A stretch of DNA of 33,856 nucleotides from Myxococcales bacterium (GTDB lineage Bacteria > Myxococcota_A > Polyangia > Haliangiales > Haliangiaceae). The stretch lies in NCBI GenBank assembly GCA_005779305.1, contig SXJR01000472.1, positions 1 to 33,856 on the forward strand, given 5' to 3'. Shown in pieces: positions 1 to 9,219 of this stretch (position 1 is the stretch's first letter; every line of letters starts with the position of its first letter). Both the position numbers and the translations under genes were made by a program. The notes under the pieces were generated by a model, which was given only the letters and a program-made list of their open reading frames with translations, was not told where the DNA came from and made no database searches.

Positions 1-7
1 GGCGCCG

Positions 8-1312
8 GTGGTGCCACCCGCACCGACGACGGGGCGCCCGGCCCCGCGGTTGGCCCGCCCCGGGCTGCCGCCCGGCAAGCAGGTCGCCGGCCGCTACGAG
101 CTGCTCGAGCGCATCGGTCAGGGCGGGATGGGCAAGGTCTACAAGGTCACCCACACCCAGCTCGGCAAGGTCTTCGCCCTCAAGGTCATCGGCGAGAACC
201 TGGCCGACACCGACGACGCCCGCGAGCTCTTCTACCGCGAGGCCCGGCTGGCCAGCTCGGTCAACCACCCCAACATCACGTCGGTGGTCGACTTCGGCGA
301 GGACGCCGATCTGGGCGCGTTCATGGTCATGGAGCTGGTCGAGGGCGAGCCCCTGGCCAAGATGCTCCATCGCGAGACCCGGCTCGGCGTGCGCGTCGCC
401 TGCGAGATCATTCTCCAGGTCGCGGACGCACTCCATTACGTGCACGGCAAGGGCATCGTTCACTGCGACATCAAGACCGAGAACCTGCTGGTCACCGAGC
501 AGCAGGGCACCAAGCGCCGCCATCAGGTGGTCAAGCTCCTCGACTTCGGGCTGGCCCGTTCCCTCGCCGGTGGTCGCGGCTCGGGGCCACTGTCGGGCAC
601 GCCGCACTACGTGGCGCCCGAGCGCATCCGCGGCGACGCCGCCTCGCCGTCGTCGGACATCTACGCGCTGGGCATCCTCTTCTACGAGATCGTCACCGGC
701 CACGTACCGTGGGACGGACCGGTGTCGCAGATCCTCCACGGCCATCTCGACGAGACGCCGACGCCGCCCTCGAAGCTGGTGCCGGGCGGCATCGATCCGG
801 CGCTCGAGAACCTGATCCTGCACGCGCTGGCCAAGCAGCCCGTCGATCGCCACCGCGACATGGCGGCGTTCATCTACGAGCTGCGCACGGTCATGGACAT
901 GCTCGGCTTCGGCCGCCGTGGCCGGCGCGGCGGTGGCCCCGGCAAGCGGGTGGTGATCGAGCGCAGCAAGAACGAGCGCGACGCGCTGGTCGCGCGCGCG
1001 TTCGAGTCGTGCCGCCTGCCGCTGGCGCTGGTCACCGCCCAGGGCCTGGTGCTGGTCGCCAACTCGGCGTTCGGGCGGTTCGTGATGGGCGTCGCCGTCG
1101 AGGTCGAGGGCCTGACCGTCCAGTCGACGCCGCTGGCCGCGGCGTGGGAGGCGTTCGAGAGCGATCTGAGCAAGGCGGTGGCGGGCAACGCGGTCCGGCG
1201 GATCCTGGAGATCGAGGTCGAGGGTCGGCCACGCCAGCGCCTGCTCATGTGGCTCGATCCCGCCGCCGAGGGCGGCGTGCTCCTCGGAGTTCAGCCGATC
1301 GAGATCACCTGA
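8..1312 (+). CDS. Hanks-type Ser/Thr protein kinase with C-terminal PAS-like region (5' end probably outside window)
   Basis: Cytoplasmic protein kinase. After a Pro-rich N-terminus the kinase domain runs from about residue 28 to 300, with glycine loop [12 protein letters not shown], lysine in FALKVI, catalytic loop [17 protein letters not shown], and the [10 protein letters not shown] activation/APE segment. The usual HRD arginine is cysteine here, so this is a non-RD kinase, which in other kinases often means little dependence on activation-loop phosphorylation. Residues about 315-434 follow a charged linker and resemble a small PAS-type sensor ([20 protein letters not shown]). That assignment is weak. 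No transmembrane segment is seen, unlike many myxobacterial kinases. The frame is open to the window edge, so the GTG at 8 may not be the true start. The stop codon lies in the left arm of a 7-bp inverted repeat. Substrates cannot be deduced. Confidence 0.92.
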   Translation: MVPPAPTTGRPAPRLARPGLPPGKQVAGRYELLERIGQGGMGKVYKVTHTQLGKVFALKVIGENLADTDDARELFYREARLASSVNHPNITSVVDFGEDADLGAFMVMELVEGEPLAKMLHRETRLGVRVACEIILQVADALHYVHGKGIVHCDIKTENLLVTEQQGTKRRHQVVKLLDFGLARSLAGGRGSGPLSGTPHYVAPERIRGDAASPSSDIYALGILFYEIVTGHVPWDGPVSQILHGHLDETPTPPSKLVPGGIDPALENLILHALAKQPVDRHRDMAAFIYELRTVMDMLGFGRRGRRGGGPGKRVVIERSKNERDALVARAFESCRLPLALVTAQGLVLVANSAFGRFVMGVAVEVEGLTVQSTPLAAAWEAFESDLSKAVAGNAVRRILEIEVEGRPRQRLLMWLDPAAEGGVLLGVQPIEIT

Positions 1313-1340
1313 CCGCCGGCGAGCGATCAGCGAGCGGTCA
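1310..1340 (+). terminator. Weak stop-overlapping inverted repeat after the kinase gene
   Basis: TGACCGC at 1310-1316 pairs perfectly with GCGGTCA at 1334-1340 across a 17-base spacer, and the kinase stop codon forms its first three bases. There is no T-run. The long loop makes it a weak terminator candidate. The rest of 1341-1448 is G-rich and holds no gene I can support. Confidence 0.3.
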
Positions 1341-1433
1341 AACATGGCTCCGGGTTTCAGGGGTCACGGGTGGGGTGCGGGGGCTGCCGGGGGCCTGGAA
1401 CATGCCCAAACGGAAGGAATGCCGGTCCTCGTC

Positions 1434-1442
1434 TGTTAGGGT
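1434..1442 (+). promoter_or_regulatory. Extended -10 promoter of the M16 protease operon
   Basis: TGTTAGGGT fits an extended -10 (TGn + TANNNT) and ends 6 bases before the ATG at 1449. Transcription starting about 7 bases downstream would begin at the start codon, giving a leaderless mRNA. No Shine-Dalgarno sequence and no convincing -35 are visible. Confidence 0.5.
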
Positions 1443-1448
1443 CCGCGC

Positions 1449-2801
1449 ATGTCGCCCACCCGAAGGACCGCCCTGGCGGTCGCCCTGGTCGCATTCGTCG
1501 CCGCGCCCGTCGCCGCCGACGATCCCGAGATCGAGTTCGAGCGCTACCAGCTCGCCAACGGGTTCGAGGTCATCCTCGCCCCCGACAACGCGGTGCCGCT
1601 GGTCGCGGTCAACGTCTGGTACCACGTGGGCTCGGGCCACGAGGTCCACGGCAAGAGCGGGTTTGCCCACCTCTTCGAGCACATGCTGTTCCAGGGCTCG
1701 ACCCACGTCGGCGAGGACAAGCACTTCGAGACCCTCAAGATCATCGGCGGTGACAGCGTCAACGGCACCACCAACCCCGATCGCACCAACTACTTCGAGG
1801 TGGTGCCGTCGAACCAGCTCGACACGGCGCTCTGGCTCGAGAGCGATCGCCTGGCCTACATGCTGCCGATGCTCACCCAGAAGAGCCTCGACAACCAGAT
1901 CGAGGTGGTGCGCAACGAACGCCGCCAGCGCTACGACAACGTGCCCTACGGCAAGGCCCGCTTCGCCTTGTACGAGGCGCTCTACCCCGAAGGCCACCCC
2001 TACCGCTACCTCACCATCGGCAAGCACGAAGATCTCACCGGCGCGTCGCTCGACGACGTGATCGGCTTCTTCAAGACCTGGTACGTGCCGGCCAACGCCA
2101 CGCTCACCCTGGTCGGCGACTTCGACAAGGCCGACGCCAAGGCCAAGATCGAGCGCTGGTTCGGCACCCTGCCGGCGAGCAAGAAGCCGGCGGTCGTGTT
2201 CGTGCCGCCGCCGAAGCCGCGGGCCGAGCGCCGCCAGGTCGACGACGGCTTCGCCAAGCAGCGGCAGATCACGTGGGCGTGGCACAGCCCGGCCAGCTTC
2301 GCGCCCGGCGACGCCGATCTCGCGGTCCTGGCCAGCTCGCTCAGCCGCGAGGGGACGGGCCGTCTCTACAAGGTGCTGGTCCACGACAAGCAGCTCGCCA
2401 CCGCGGTGGGCGCCTACCAGGGCGGCTCGACGTTCTCGGGCATCTTCGCGGTGTCGGTCACCCTCCGCACCGAGGCCGATCTCGCCGAGGTCGAGCGCAT
2501 CGTCGCCGCCGAGCTCGGCCGCGTTCGCCGCGAGCCGCTCGACGCCAAGGAGCTGGCCCGGGTGGTGACCCAGCGTGAGGCCTCGGCGGTGTGGGGGCTC
2601 GAGAGCCTCATGGGCCGCGCCAACCAGCTTCAGTCCTACAACCACTTCCTGGGCGATCCGGGCCGCCTGCACTTCGACCTGGAGCGCTACCGCGCCGTCA
2701 CCAGCGCGTCGGTGCAGGCCGCGGCCACCGCGTACCTCGATCTCTCCCACGCGGTCGTCATCGTCACCGTGCCCGCCAAGGCCGCCGGAGGTGCGCCATG
2801 A
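1449..2801 (+). CDS. M16 family zinc metalloprotease, catalytic subunit
   Basis: Secreted or periplasmic M16B-type peptidase of 450 residues. Residues 1-23 are a signal peptide ending APVAA. The inverted zinc motif HLFEH is at residues 74-78 and a downstream VVRNE, near 157, supplies the likely third zinc ligand. M16B enzymes act as pairs of about 450-residue subunits that enclose a peptide in a chamber. This is the zinc-bearing half and the next gene its partner. The final four bases overlap the next start as ATGA, implying translational coupling and one-to-one synthesis. Substrate unknown; envelope peptide or signal-peptide turnover is a plausible guess. Confidence 0.92.
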   Translation: MSPTRRTALAVALVAFVAAPVAADDPEIEFERYQLANGFEVILAPDNAVPLVAVNVWYHVGSGHEVHGKSGFAHLFEHMLFQGSTHVGEDKHFETLKIIGGDSVNGTTNPDRTNYFEVVPSNQLDTALWLESDRLAYMLPMLTQKSLDNQIEVVRNERRQRYDNVPYGKARFALYEALYPEGHPYRYLTIGKHEDLTGASLDDVIGFFKTWYVPANATLTLVGDFDKADAKAKIERWFGTLPASKKPAVVFVPPPKPRAERRQVDDGFAKQRQITWAWHSPASFAPGDADLAVLASSLSREGTGRLYKVLVHDKQLATAVGAYQGGSTFSGIFAVSVTLRTEADLAEVERIVAAELGRVRREPLDAKELARVVTQREASAVWGLESLMGRANQLQSYNHFLGDPGRLHFDLERYRAVTSASVQAAATAYLDLSHAVVIVTVPAKAAGGAP

Positions 2802-4456
2802 TCACGTGTTCACGCTCGTTTGCCCTCGTCCTCGTGGCCTCGGTCGCGGCCGGCTGCGGCCCCGGCGCCACGGCGCGCCCGCCGACGCCCATGCCCCAGC
2901 CCCCCGTCGTCGCCGAGCCCACGCCGGTGCCGCCGCCACCGCCCACCCCGGAGCCCGCGCCCGTGACCCAGAGCGCTCAGCCGCAAGAGCTCACCTTCCC
3001 CGACGAGCCATTCCGAGCCGAGCAGCCCAAGGCCGGCCCGCCCCGTCCCTTCCGCCTGCCCAAGGTCCAGACCTTCAAGCTGAAGAACGGCATCACCGTC
3101 TACCTGGTCGAGCAGCACACCCTGCCCATCGTCAGCATCGATCTCACCTTCGACGGCGGCACCATCGCCGATCCGGTCGGCAAACAGGGCCTGGCCTCGG
3201 TCTGCATGTCGATGGTCAGCGAAGGCACGGTCGCGCTCGACAAGCTCGCCTTCAGCGAGGCGCTCGCCGACGTGGCCTCGAGCGTGAGCTCGTACGCGGG
3301 CGTCGACACCCAGGGCGTCTCGATGTCGACCCTGTCGAAGCACATGGACGTGACTTTCGGGCTCTTCGTCGACACCCTGCTCACGCCCGGCTTTCGCGCC
3401 AGCGACCTCGATCGCATGATCAAGCGCCGGCTCGAGGGACTCAAGCAGGCCAAGGGCAACCCCGAGGCGGTGGCCAGCCGCGTGGCGGGCCCGGTCCTGT
3501 ATGGCGACGCCCACGCCTTCGGCCGCATCACCACCGAGGCGTCGCTCGGCGCCATCACCCTCGACGACTGCAAGGCCTACCACGCCGCCCACCTCAAGCC
3601 GGCGGGCGCACGCCTGTTCGTCGTCGGAGATCTCACCGCGGCTCAGATCCGCGAGCGCTTCGAGGGACCGGCGCTGGCGGCGTGGAAGGGCAAGGCTCCG
3701 GCGCTACCCGGGCTGAGCAAGCCGGCCAAGGCCAAGGCCCGCATCCACTTCGTGCACATCCCGGGGGCCGCGCAATCGCAGATCTCGCTCGCGCACTTCG
3801 GCCCGCTGCGCAACGCGCCCGACTACCTCGCCACCTCGATCATGGCGTCGATCCTCGGCGGTGGCTTCACCAGCCGCATCAACATGAACCTGCGCGAGGG
3901 CAAGGGCTACACCTACGGCGCCCGCGCCGGCATCAGCTACAGCCGCTACTACGGCGTGATCGGCGCCGGTGGCTCGGTGCGCAGCGACGCGACCTATCAG
4001 TCGTTGCTCGAGCTGCAGCGCGAGCTGCGCGATCTCGAGCGCGGCACCGTCCCGGCGACTGCGGCCGAGCTCGAGCGCGAGCGGGCCAGCGCCGTGCTCG
4101 GTCTGCCCAGCCGCTTCGCCACCGCCGGCGCGTCGCTGGGGATGTTCCGCTCGCTGGTCTACTACGGCCTGCCCCTCGACTACTGGGCGAGCTACTCCAC
4201 CAAGATCGACAAGGTCACCGCCGCCCAGGTCAAGGCCTCGGCGAAGAAGCACCTCAGGTCGGCCGACGCCATCTACGTGGTGGTCGGCGACGGCGACGCG
4301 CCCGTGATCGTCCGCGAGGATGGCAAGGACGTCCCCCTCATGGCCGACGGCAAACAGCTCACCTTGCGGGATGCATTGGAGAAACTGGCCGCGGAGCGGA
4401 CCCTGGGCCCGGGGGGGCTGCTGGTCCTCGACCCCGACGGCAAGCCGCTGCCGTGA
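2798..4456 (+). CDS. M16 family peptidase-like lipoprotein, non-catalytic subunit
   Basis: 552 residues from the ATG at 2798, chosen because it overlaps the upstream stop as ATGA and opens directly into a lipoprotein signal with lipobox VAAGC (Cys20). A Pro-rich linker (about 25-75) leads into two M16 half-domains. Where the partner has HxxEH, this protein reads ASVCMSMVSEG, so zinc binding is lost. It keeps a GKGYTYGARAGI segment late in the chain, which resembles the Arg/Tyr site that non-zinc M16B subunits contribute to the active site. Most likely it anchors the heterodimer to a membrane by its lipid. The C-terminal 60 residues extend past the usual domain end. Confidence 0.88.
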   Translation: MITCSRSFALVLVASVAAGCGPGATARPPTPMPQPPVVAEPTPVPPPPPTPEPAPVTQSAQPQELTFPDEPFRAEQPKAGPPRPFRLPKVQTFKLKNGITVYLVEQHTLPIVSIDLTFDGGTIADPVGKQGLASVCMSMVSEGTVALDKLAFSEALADVASSVSSYAGVDTQGVSMSTLSKHMDVTFGLFVDTLLTPGFRASDLDRMIKRRLEGLKQAKGNPEAVASRVAGPVLYGDAHAFGRITTEASLGAITLDDCKAYHAAHLKPAGARLFVVGDLTAAQIRERFEGPALAAWKGKAPALPGLSKPAKAKARIHFVHIPGAAQSQISLAHFGPLRNAPDYLATSIMASILGGGFTSRINMNLREGKGYTYGARAGISYSRYYGVIGAGGSVRSDATYQSLLELQRELRDLERGTVPATAAELERERASAVLGLPSRFATAGASLGMFRSLVYYGLPLDYWASYSTKIDKVTAAQVKASAKKHLRSADAIYVVVGDGDAPVIVREDGKDVPLMADGKQLTLRDALEKLAAERTLGPGGLLVLDPDGKPLP

Positions 4457-4532
4457 TCCGCTCCGCTAGCGCTGCGTAGGCGCGACACCCACCTCGTGCG
4501 ATCGGCGCCACGGCCGCCGATGACCGATCGCT

Positions 4533-4565
4533 AACCCTCCTGGGAATTGTGATTCCTGGAGGGTT
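4533..4565 (+). terminator. Strong hairpin between the M16 and pilus-tip operons
   Basis: AACCCTCC (4533-4540) pairs with GGAGGGTT (4558-4565). Inside, after a 2x1 internal loop, GGAAT (4543-4547) pairs with ATTCC (4552-4556) around a four-base loop TGTG. The 13 base pairs are followed by TTT. It lies upstream of the predicted pil -10, so it most likely ends M16 transcription and insulates the pilus operon. The remainder of 4457-4595 holds no gene I can see. Confidence 0.6.
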
Positions 4566-4573
4566 TGCGACAC

Positions 4574-4579
4574 TATCCT
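4574..4579 (+). promoter_or_regulatory. -10 box of the pilus-tip operon
   Basis: TATCCT ends 16 bases before the ATG at 4596, just beyond the terminator hairpin. A GAGG at 4582-4585 could act as a weak ribosome binding site, so this unit may have a short leader. No clear -35. Confidence 0.4.
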
Positions 4580-4595
4580 CCGAGGTCTCACCTCC

Positions 4596-5219
4596 ATGTT
4601 CCATCGTCGTAGTACACGGCGGAACCAGCGGGGCAGCGCGCTGGTCATCGCCACGATCGCACTCACCGGGCTGGTCACGCTCGGCAGCCTCACCGTGCTC
4701 GCGGTCCAAGGCGGCGTCGGCGCCGCCGGTCACGAGCGTCATCGCTCGACGGCGCTGTTCGCGGCCGAGAGCGGCGCCGCCGCGGCCATGGACTACTTGC
4801 GCCGCAACGTCGACAGCACGGCCAAGTGGAGCGCGTTCGTCGAGCCGGCCAACGTCAACCCCCAGGTTCCCGTCGACGTCGTCGGCAATCAGGCCCAGCC
4901 CGGCGCTGCCGGCAACCTGTTCAGCACCGACATCAACGCCTGGTACCGGGTCGAGGTTCTCAACAACCTCGACGACGACGGCTACGTCGCCGGCGACGAC
5001 CAGGACGGCCGCGTGATCATCCGCTCGACCGGCTTCGGCCCCAACGGCGCCGTGGCCCAGGTCGAATGGCAGGTCGGCGTCGAGACCGTCGGCGCCGGCG
5101 GGCGGCCTTGTCCGGGTTACGGACAGCGCGGCATGGCCGAGGACGGCGCCGGCCGCAACGACTGTTTGACCACGATCGTGGCTACCGATGTTGCGACGTA
5201 CACCCCTGGAGGTCCGTGA
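4596..5219 (+). CDS. pilX: PilX-like minor pilin / pilus-tip protein
   Basis: 207 residues. The N-terminus (QRGSALVIATIALTGLVTLG) is typical of the PilX N-terminal domain: basic leader, Gly13 for prepilin-peptidase cleavage, then a hydrophobic helix of about 20 residues. The residue at mature position +5 is Ile instead of the Glu of most pilins. A missing Glu5 is the hallmark of the tip-most pseudopilin in the related type II secretion system (GspK), so this protein probably caps the pilus. A short AAESGAAAAMDYLRRN segment follows, also typical of the family. Its TGA shares the A with the ATG of pilY1. First gene of a five-gene operon; acts in the inner membrane and at the fibre tip. Confidence 0.82.
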   Translation: MFHRRSTRRNQRGSALVIATIALTGLVTLGSLTVLAVQGGVGAAGHERHRSTALFAAESGAAAAMDYLRRNVDSTAKWSAFVEPANVNPQVPVDVVGNQAQPGAAGNLFSTDINAWYRVEVLNNLDDDGYVAGDDQDGRVIIRSTGFGPNGAVAQVEWQVGVETVGAGGRPCPGYGQRGMAEDGAGRNDCLTTIVATDVATYTPGGP

Positions 5220-8200
5220 TGAGCACCCTTCGCCTTCGTTCTCTGGCGCTCCCCTTCGCTCTCACCGCGATCACCGCCGGGCCGGCTACGGCCCAGAGTA
5301 CGTGCCCGGCGACCTCGACACCGGCCAACTGGTCGGGGACCACGCTGCAGACCGGGACCACCCAGAACGGCGTGGTCTACGACACCAGCGGTGCCAAGCT
5401 GCGCCTCGAGCAGGCCGCGGGTCTGTTCCGTTCGACGACGCTCGGCATCAACGACCTGACCGTGTTCGCCGCGGTCGCCGACTTCGACAATGACACCTGG
5501 GACGACTTCGTCGGCGTCGGGGAGGCGACGGCCTTCGTCCGCATCTACCGCAACCGAACCTTCGACAACCCGGCGCCCGACTGGGACGACCCCAACGCCG
5601 TGCGCACGCCCAAGTTCGTCAACGTGCGCGAGCTGCAGTCGGCGACCGCCTCCCACCGCTGGCGCCCGACTGCCGCCGCCGACTTCAACGGCGACGGCTG
5701 GGCCGACGTGTTCGTGGCCTCGGCCCCGACCTACAACGTTCCCGACAGCGCGACCCTGTGGCTCAACCAGGCCAGCAACGACACGTCGGGCAACCCGCGC
5801 TTCCTCGCCGGCTACGCCGCCATGGCCACCGGCACGGCGCCGAGCGCGCTGGGCGCTCAGACCTGGGGCGGCACCAGCATCCAGGCCCTCGACTACAACG
5901 GCGACCGCAAGATCGACCTCCTGGTCGGCAGTGGCTACAACAACGGCACGATCCGCATCTTCCTCAACAACTGCTCGACCGCCAGCGGCGCCCAGCCGGC
6001 GGCGCCGGCGCCCCTGCGCTGCGGCACCAATCCCAGGTTCACGTACGCCTCGACGCTCATCACCAACATGGGCTACCCGGCCAACGCCAACCTGGCCGTG
6101 TTCAAGTTCGAGGACGTCGACGGCGACGGCAAGCGCGACCTGATCGCGGGCGCGCCCAGCTGCTGCACCACCGCCGGCAACCGCCTGCGCCTGTGGAAGG
6201 GCGTCGACGGCGGCGGCATCAACACCTCGAGCTTCCAGTCGATGACCTTCCCTGGCGCGGCCACCGCCATCCTGGTGGCCGACTTCTCGGGCGACGGCAA
6301 GCCCGACGTCATCGCCGGGAGCGACAACTGGAACTTCAACTCCGGCAACGGCGGCCATAGCGTCTACTGGGTCAACAACGGCACCGCCACGCCGTTCTCC
6401 GGCACCGGCCAGACCCTCACCACCACCAACAACCCGACCTTCGACTTCGACGTCGGCTTCGTCTTCAACTACGACCACGACCCGTCGAACACCCCCGACG
6501 TGATGATCGCCGACGGTAACCACACGTCGAGCTTCTACGTGTTCGCCAACCGCGTGGTCCAGCAGTACGTGCCGTGCGGCGAGGTCGCCTCGGGCACGAT
6601 CGACCTGGGCGCGCTGGCCAACTCCGAGATGGTGGTCACCGCCGCTCGCATCGACCCCGATTACACCCTCAACAGCGGCACGCTGCAATTCTTCGTCTCC
6701 AACGAGAACCCGCCCAACTGGATCCTCGCCACCGACTGCGGTGACGGCTCCGGCGACCTGTGCGCGACCTTCTCCAAGCCGGTCGGCCGCGAGGTGCGGT
6801 GGAAGGCCGTGATGTGCTCGAACGCGGCCCACACCCGCTCGCCCGAGCTACGCAGCATGGGCATGACCTTCGACTACACGCAGGCCCTCGAGCACTTCCG
6901 CGCCGGCGTCATCGTCAACGACGGCGTCGCCTACCTGGGCGGCTTCCGTCAGCCCGGCGACCGCGGCAGCTTCTACGCCGTCAACGCCGGCCTCACCCAG
7001 ACCTACTGGGACGCCGCCGACTACATCGACGGTGTCTCCGACAACCAGCGCAACATCTACACCGCCAGCGATGCCGGCAACGTGCGCCTCGACTTCACCG
7101 TCGCCAACGCCGGCAACAACCAGCTCCAGGACGTGCTCGACGCCGCCGATACGACCCAGGCGGCCAGCGTGATCGCCTGGGTGCGCAGCGCGCGCTTCGG
7201 CGTCGGCAACGCCGGCATCTCGCTGTCGCGGCTGGGAGCGATCGAGACCTCGACCCCGGCCATCCTCACCAAGCCGGCGATCCCGATCTGGTACTCGTAC
7301 GCGTCGGTCACCGACAAGACCGGCCACGACGCCTTCCGCACCGCCTACGCGGGCCGGCGCCAGCTGGTGATGTTCGGCGCCAAGGACGGCATGATCCACG
7401 CCATCCAGACCAACCCGAGCAGCATCCTGACCGCGCCCAGCGGCTACGAAGCCTGGGCCTTCATCCCGCCCAAGACCGCGGGCGGCATGATCGCCGATCA
7501 GACCGTCAGCATCTCGGCCGGCACCACGGAGATCAGCTCGTTCCCCGACGGATCGCCGACCCTGGCCGACTACCGCCGCGCCGACGGCACGTTCGCCACC
7601 GCCGCCATCGTCGGCGCCGGCAACGGCGGCCGCAGCATCCTCGCCCTCGACGTTACCCAGACCGTCGATCCCTCGAGCGGCGCCGTCTCCGGCCCGACGC
7701 CGATGTGGACCGCCACGCCAGGTGATGCCGATGCCGGTCAGGGCTTCGCCAAGCCGGCCGTCGCCCGCGTGCGCGTCGGTGCCACCGAGCGCTACTTCGT
7801 CCTCGCCGCCACCGGCGTCGGCTTCGACAACCCGGTGGCGCCCTGGTCCAAGGGCCGGATCGTCGCCGCCTACGACCTCGCCACGGGCGAGAAGGTCTGG
7901 CAGTTCCGGGCCGCGTGCCCGGTGACCAGCGACATCGCCGTGTTCGAGACCGACGACGAGTTCGAGCCGGGCGCCCCCACCATCAACGGCTTCTCCGACC
8001 GCGCCGTGTTCGCTGACGCCTGCGGCAACGTCTACAAGCTCGATCCGGCCAAGGACCTCGACGGCGCCTTCAACGACAACGGCACGCTCGGCGACATCGA
8101 GGTCGAAGACATCAGCGGCGTGAAGCAGATGGCGCTGTTCTCGACCCAGGCCACCTCGGGTGCGCTCGGCGCCCAGAGCCCGATCAGCGGCACCCTCGCG

Positions 8201-8752
8201 GTGCGCGCTGACTCGACGACGCGAGTGGTCCTGTACTTCGGCACCGGCGGGCTCGAGAGCCACGCCGTCACCCAGACCAACGAGTTCTACGCGGTCTACG
8301 CCGACACGGGCGACATCCGCTCGAAGCTGACCGGCACCTGTGCCGCCGGCACCTGCGAGAAGTTCTACGGTGGCACGGTGGTGACGCCCGAGCAGGTGAT
8401 CTTCACCCGCACCAAGGACCCGGTGATCGGCAGCGCCCAGTGCGACCTGGGGTCGACCGTGGTGCAGGCCCTCCAGCTCGATGCCGACACGCAGGGCGAC
8501 TTCAGCGAGGACTTCAGCCAGACCCTGGCCTCGGCCGTGATGGGTGCGCTCTACGGCGACGCCGGCGCTCTCTACTTCGCCACCCTGTCGGGTGACGTGT
8601 CGCGCATCGGCACGCCGCGCGCCGCCAACGCGGGCGGCGACTCGGGCTCCTCGACCCCGCCGCCGCTGTACGGAACGGGCAGCGAGAGTGGCACGGGCAC
8701 CGTCGGCACCGCCGATGCGCTCTCGCTGCTGGGGTGGCGTCAGGTCTACTGA
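5219..8752 (+). CDS. pilY1: PilY1-like type IV pilus tip adhesin with FG-GAP-type N-terminus
   Basis: 1177 residues from ATG 5219, which overlaps the preceding TGA by one base. Signal peptide 1-26 (ATA-QS). Residues about 80-430 contain at least six FG-GAP/VCBS-like calcium-loop repeats: VADFDNDTWDD (about 86), ADFNGDGWADV (152), LDYNGDRKIDLL (223), EDVDGDGKRDLI (297), VADFSGDGKPDVI (352) and a looser one near 417. Residues from about 700 to 1150 match the PilY1 C-terminal propeller, with QLVMFGAKDGMIHA, AIVGAGNGGRSILALD and GQGFAKPAVA. PilY1 sits at the pilus tip with minor pilins, primes assembly and often binds surfaces. The usual N-terminal von Willebrand A domain is not seen; the FG-GAP region takes its place. 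Confidence 0.87.
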   Translation: MSTLRLRSLALPFALTAITAGPATAQSTCPATSTPANWSGTTLQTGTTQNGVVYDTSGAKLRLEQAAGLFRSTTLGINDLTVFAAVADFDNDTWDDFVGVGEATAFVRIYRNRTFDNPAPDWDDPNAVRTPKFVNVRELQSATASHRWRPTAAADFNGDGWADVFVASAPTYNVPDSATLWLNQASNDTSGNPRFLAGYAAMATGTAPSALGAQTWGGTSIQALDYNGDRKIDLLVGSGYNNGTIRIFLNNCSTASGAQPAAPAPLRCGTNPRFTYASTLITNMGYPANANLAVFKFEDVDGDGKRDLIAGAPSCCTTAGNRLRLWKGVDGGGINTSSFQSMTFPGAATAILVADFSGDGKPDVIAGSDNWNFNSGNGGHSVYWVNNGTATPFSGTGQTLTTTNNPTFDFDVGFVFNYDHDPSNTPDVMIADGNHTSSFYVFANRVVQQYVPCGEVASGTIDLGALANSEMVVTAARIDPDYTLNSGTLQFFVSNENPPNWILATDCGDGSGDLCATFSKPVGREVRWKAVMCSNAAHTRSPELRSMGMTFDYTQALEHFRAGVIVNDGVAYLGGFRQPGDRGSFYAVNAGLTQTYWDAADYIDGVSDNQRNIYTASDAGNVRLDFTVANAGNNQLQDVLDAADTTQAASVIAWVRSARFGVGNAGISLSRLGAIETSTPAILTKPAIPIWYSYASVTDKTGHDAFRTAYAGRRQLVMFGAKDGMIHAIQTNPSSILTAPSGYEAWAFIPPKTAGGMIADQTVSISAGTTEISSFPDGSPTLADYRRADGTFATAAIVGAGNGGRSILALDVTQTVDPSSGAVSGPTPMWTATPGDADAGQGFAKPAVARVRVGATERYFVLAATGVGFDNPVAPWSKGRIVAAYDLATGEKVWQFRAACPVTSDIAVFETDDEFEPGAPTINGFSDRAVFADACGNVYKLDPAKDLDGAFNDNGTLGDIEVEDISGVKQMALFSTQATSGALGAQSPISGTLAVRADSTTRVVLYFGTGGLESHAVTQTNEFYAVYADTGDIRSKLTGTCAAGTCEKFYGGTVVTPEQVIFTRTKDPVIGSAQCDLGSTVVQALQLDADTQGDFSEDFSQTLASAVMGALYGDAGALYFATLSGDVSRIGTPRAANAGGDSGSSTPPPLYGTGSESGTGTVGTADALSLLGWRQVY

Positions 8753-9219
8753 TGCGACGGATGGCCCCAGCGAGAGCACGACGCCGGCAGCGCGGCTTCA
8801 CGCTGCTCGAGATGCTCATCACCATGGTCGTCACCGTGATCGGGTTGACCGGGCTCCTGTCGCTGCACGTCGTGACCGCCAAGGGCAACGCCACCACCTC
8901 GCGCAGCGGTGAGGGCGTGGCGGTGGCCGAGGCCACGCTGGAGGAGATCCGCAGCCTCAGCCTGGCGGCGCTGTTCGCCGAGTTCGGGGTCGCCACCCTG
9001 CCCATCGACGCCAACATGAACACCGTCGCTGGCCGGGCCGGGACCACGTTCACGCGTCGGGTCCAGGTCACCGAGATGACCGCGGCCTCGACCAACCTGG
9101 TCAAGATCCGCGTCGAGGTGGGCTGGACCGACGCCGGCGCGGCGCCGGGCTCCGAGGGCGGCATGTACGATCACGTGGTCAGCTTCGAGTTGATCCGCAC
9201 CGTCTCCGAGGCGTTGTGA
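8752..9219 (+). CDS. pilV: PilV-like minor prepilin
   Basis: 155 residues from ATG 8752, preferred over an in-frame start at 8734 because it reproduces the TGATG overlap seen at the pilX-pilY1 junction. Arg-rich leader, cleavage site RQRG|FTLLE (Gly15/Phe16) with Glu at mature position +5, then a hydrophobic helix (MLITMVVTVIGLTGLLSLHVV) as in PilV/type IV modification proteins. The C-terminal half is a short globular head (TFTRRVQVTE...KIRVEVGW). It overlaps the next gene by four bases (GTGA). Likely a minor pilin of the tip complex. Confidence 0.82.
   Translation: MRRMAPARARRRQRGFTLLEMLITMVVTVIGLTGLLSLHVVTAKGNATTSRSGEGVAVAEATLEEIRSLSLAALFAEFGVATLPIDANMNTVAGRAGTTFTRRVQVTEMTAASTNLVKIRVEVGWTDAGAAPGSEGGMYDHVVSFELIRTVSEAL

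Noticed and set aside
1338..2750. Long minus-strand open frame (470 codons) opposite the first M16 gene
   Set aside because: It is an antisense shadow in GC-rich DNA: the plus strand carries the zinc motif and signal peptide, and the antisense product is low-complexity with no domain.
5117..8779. Two long minus-strand frames opposite pilY1
   Set aside because: Their translations are Val/Gly/Arg-rich with no motif, while the plus strand encodes clear PilY1 and FG-GAP blocks.
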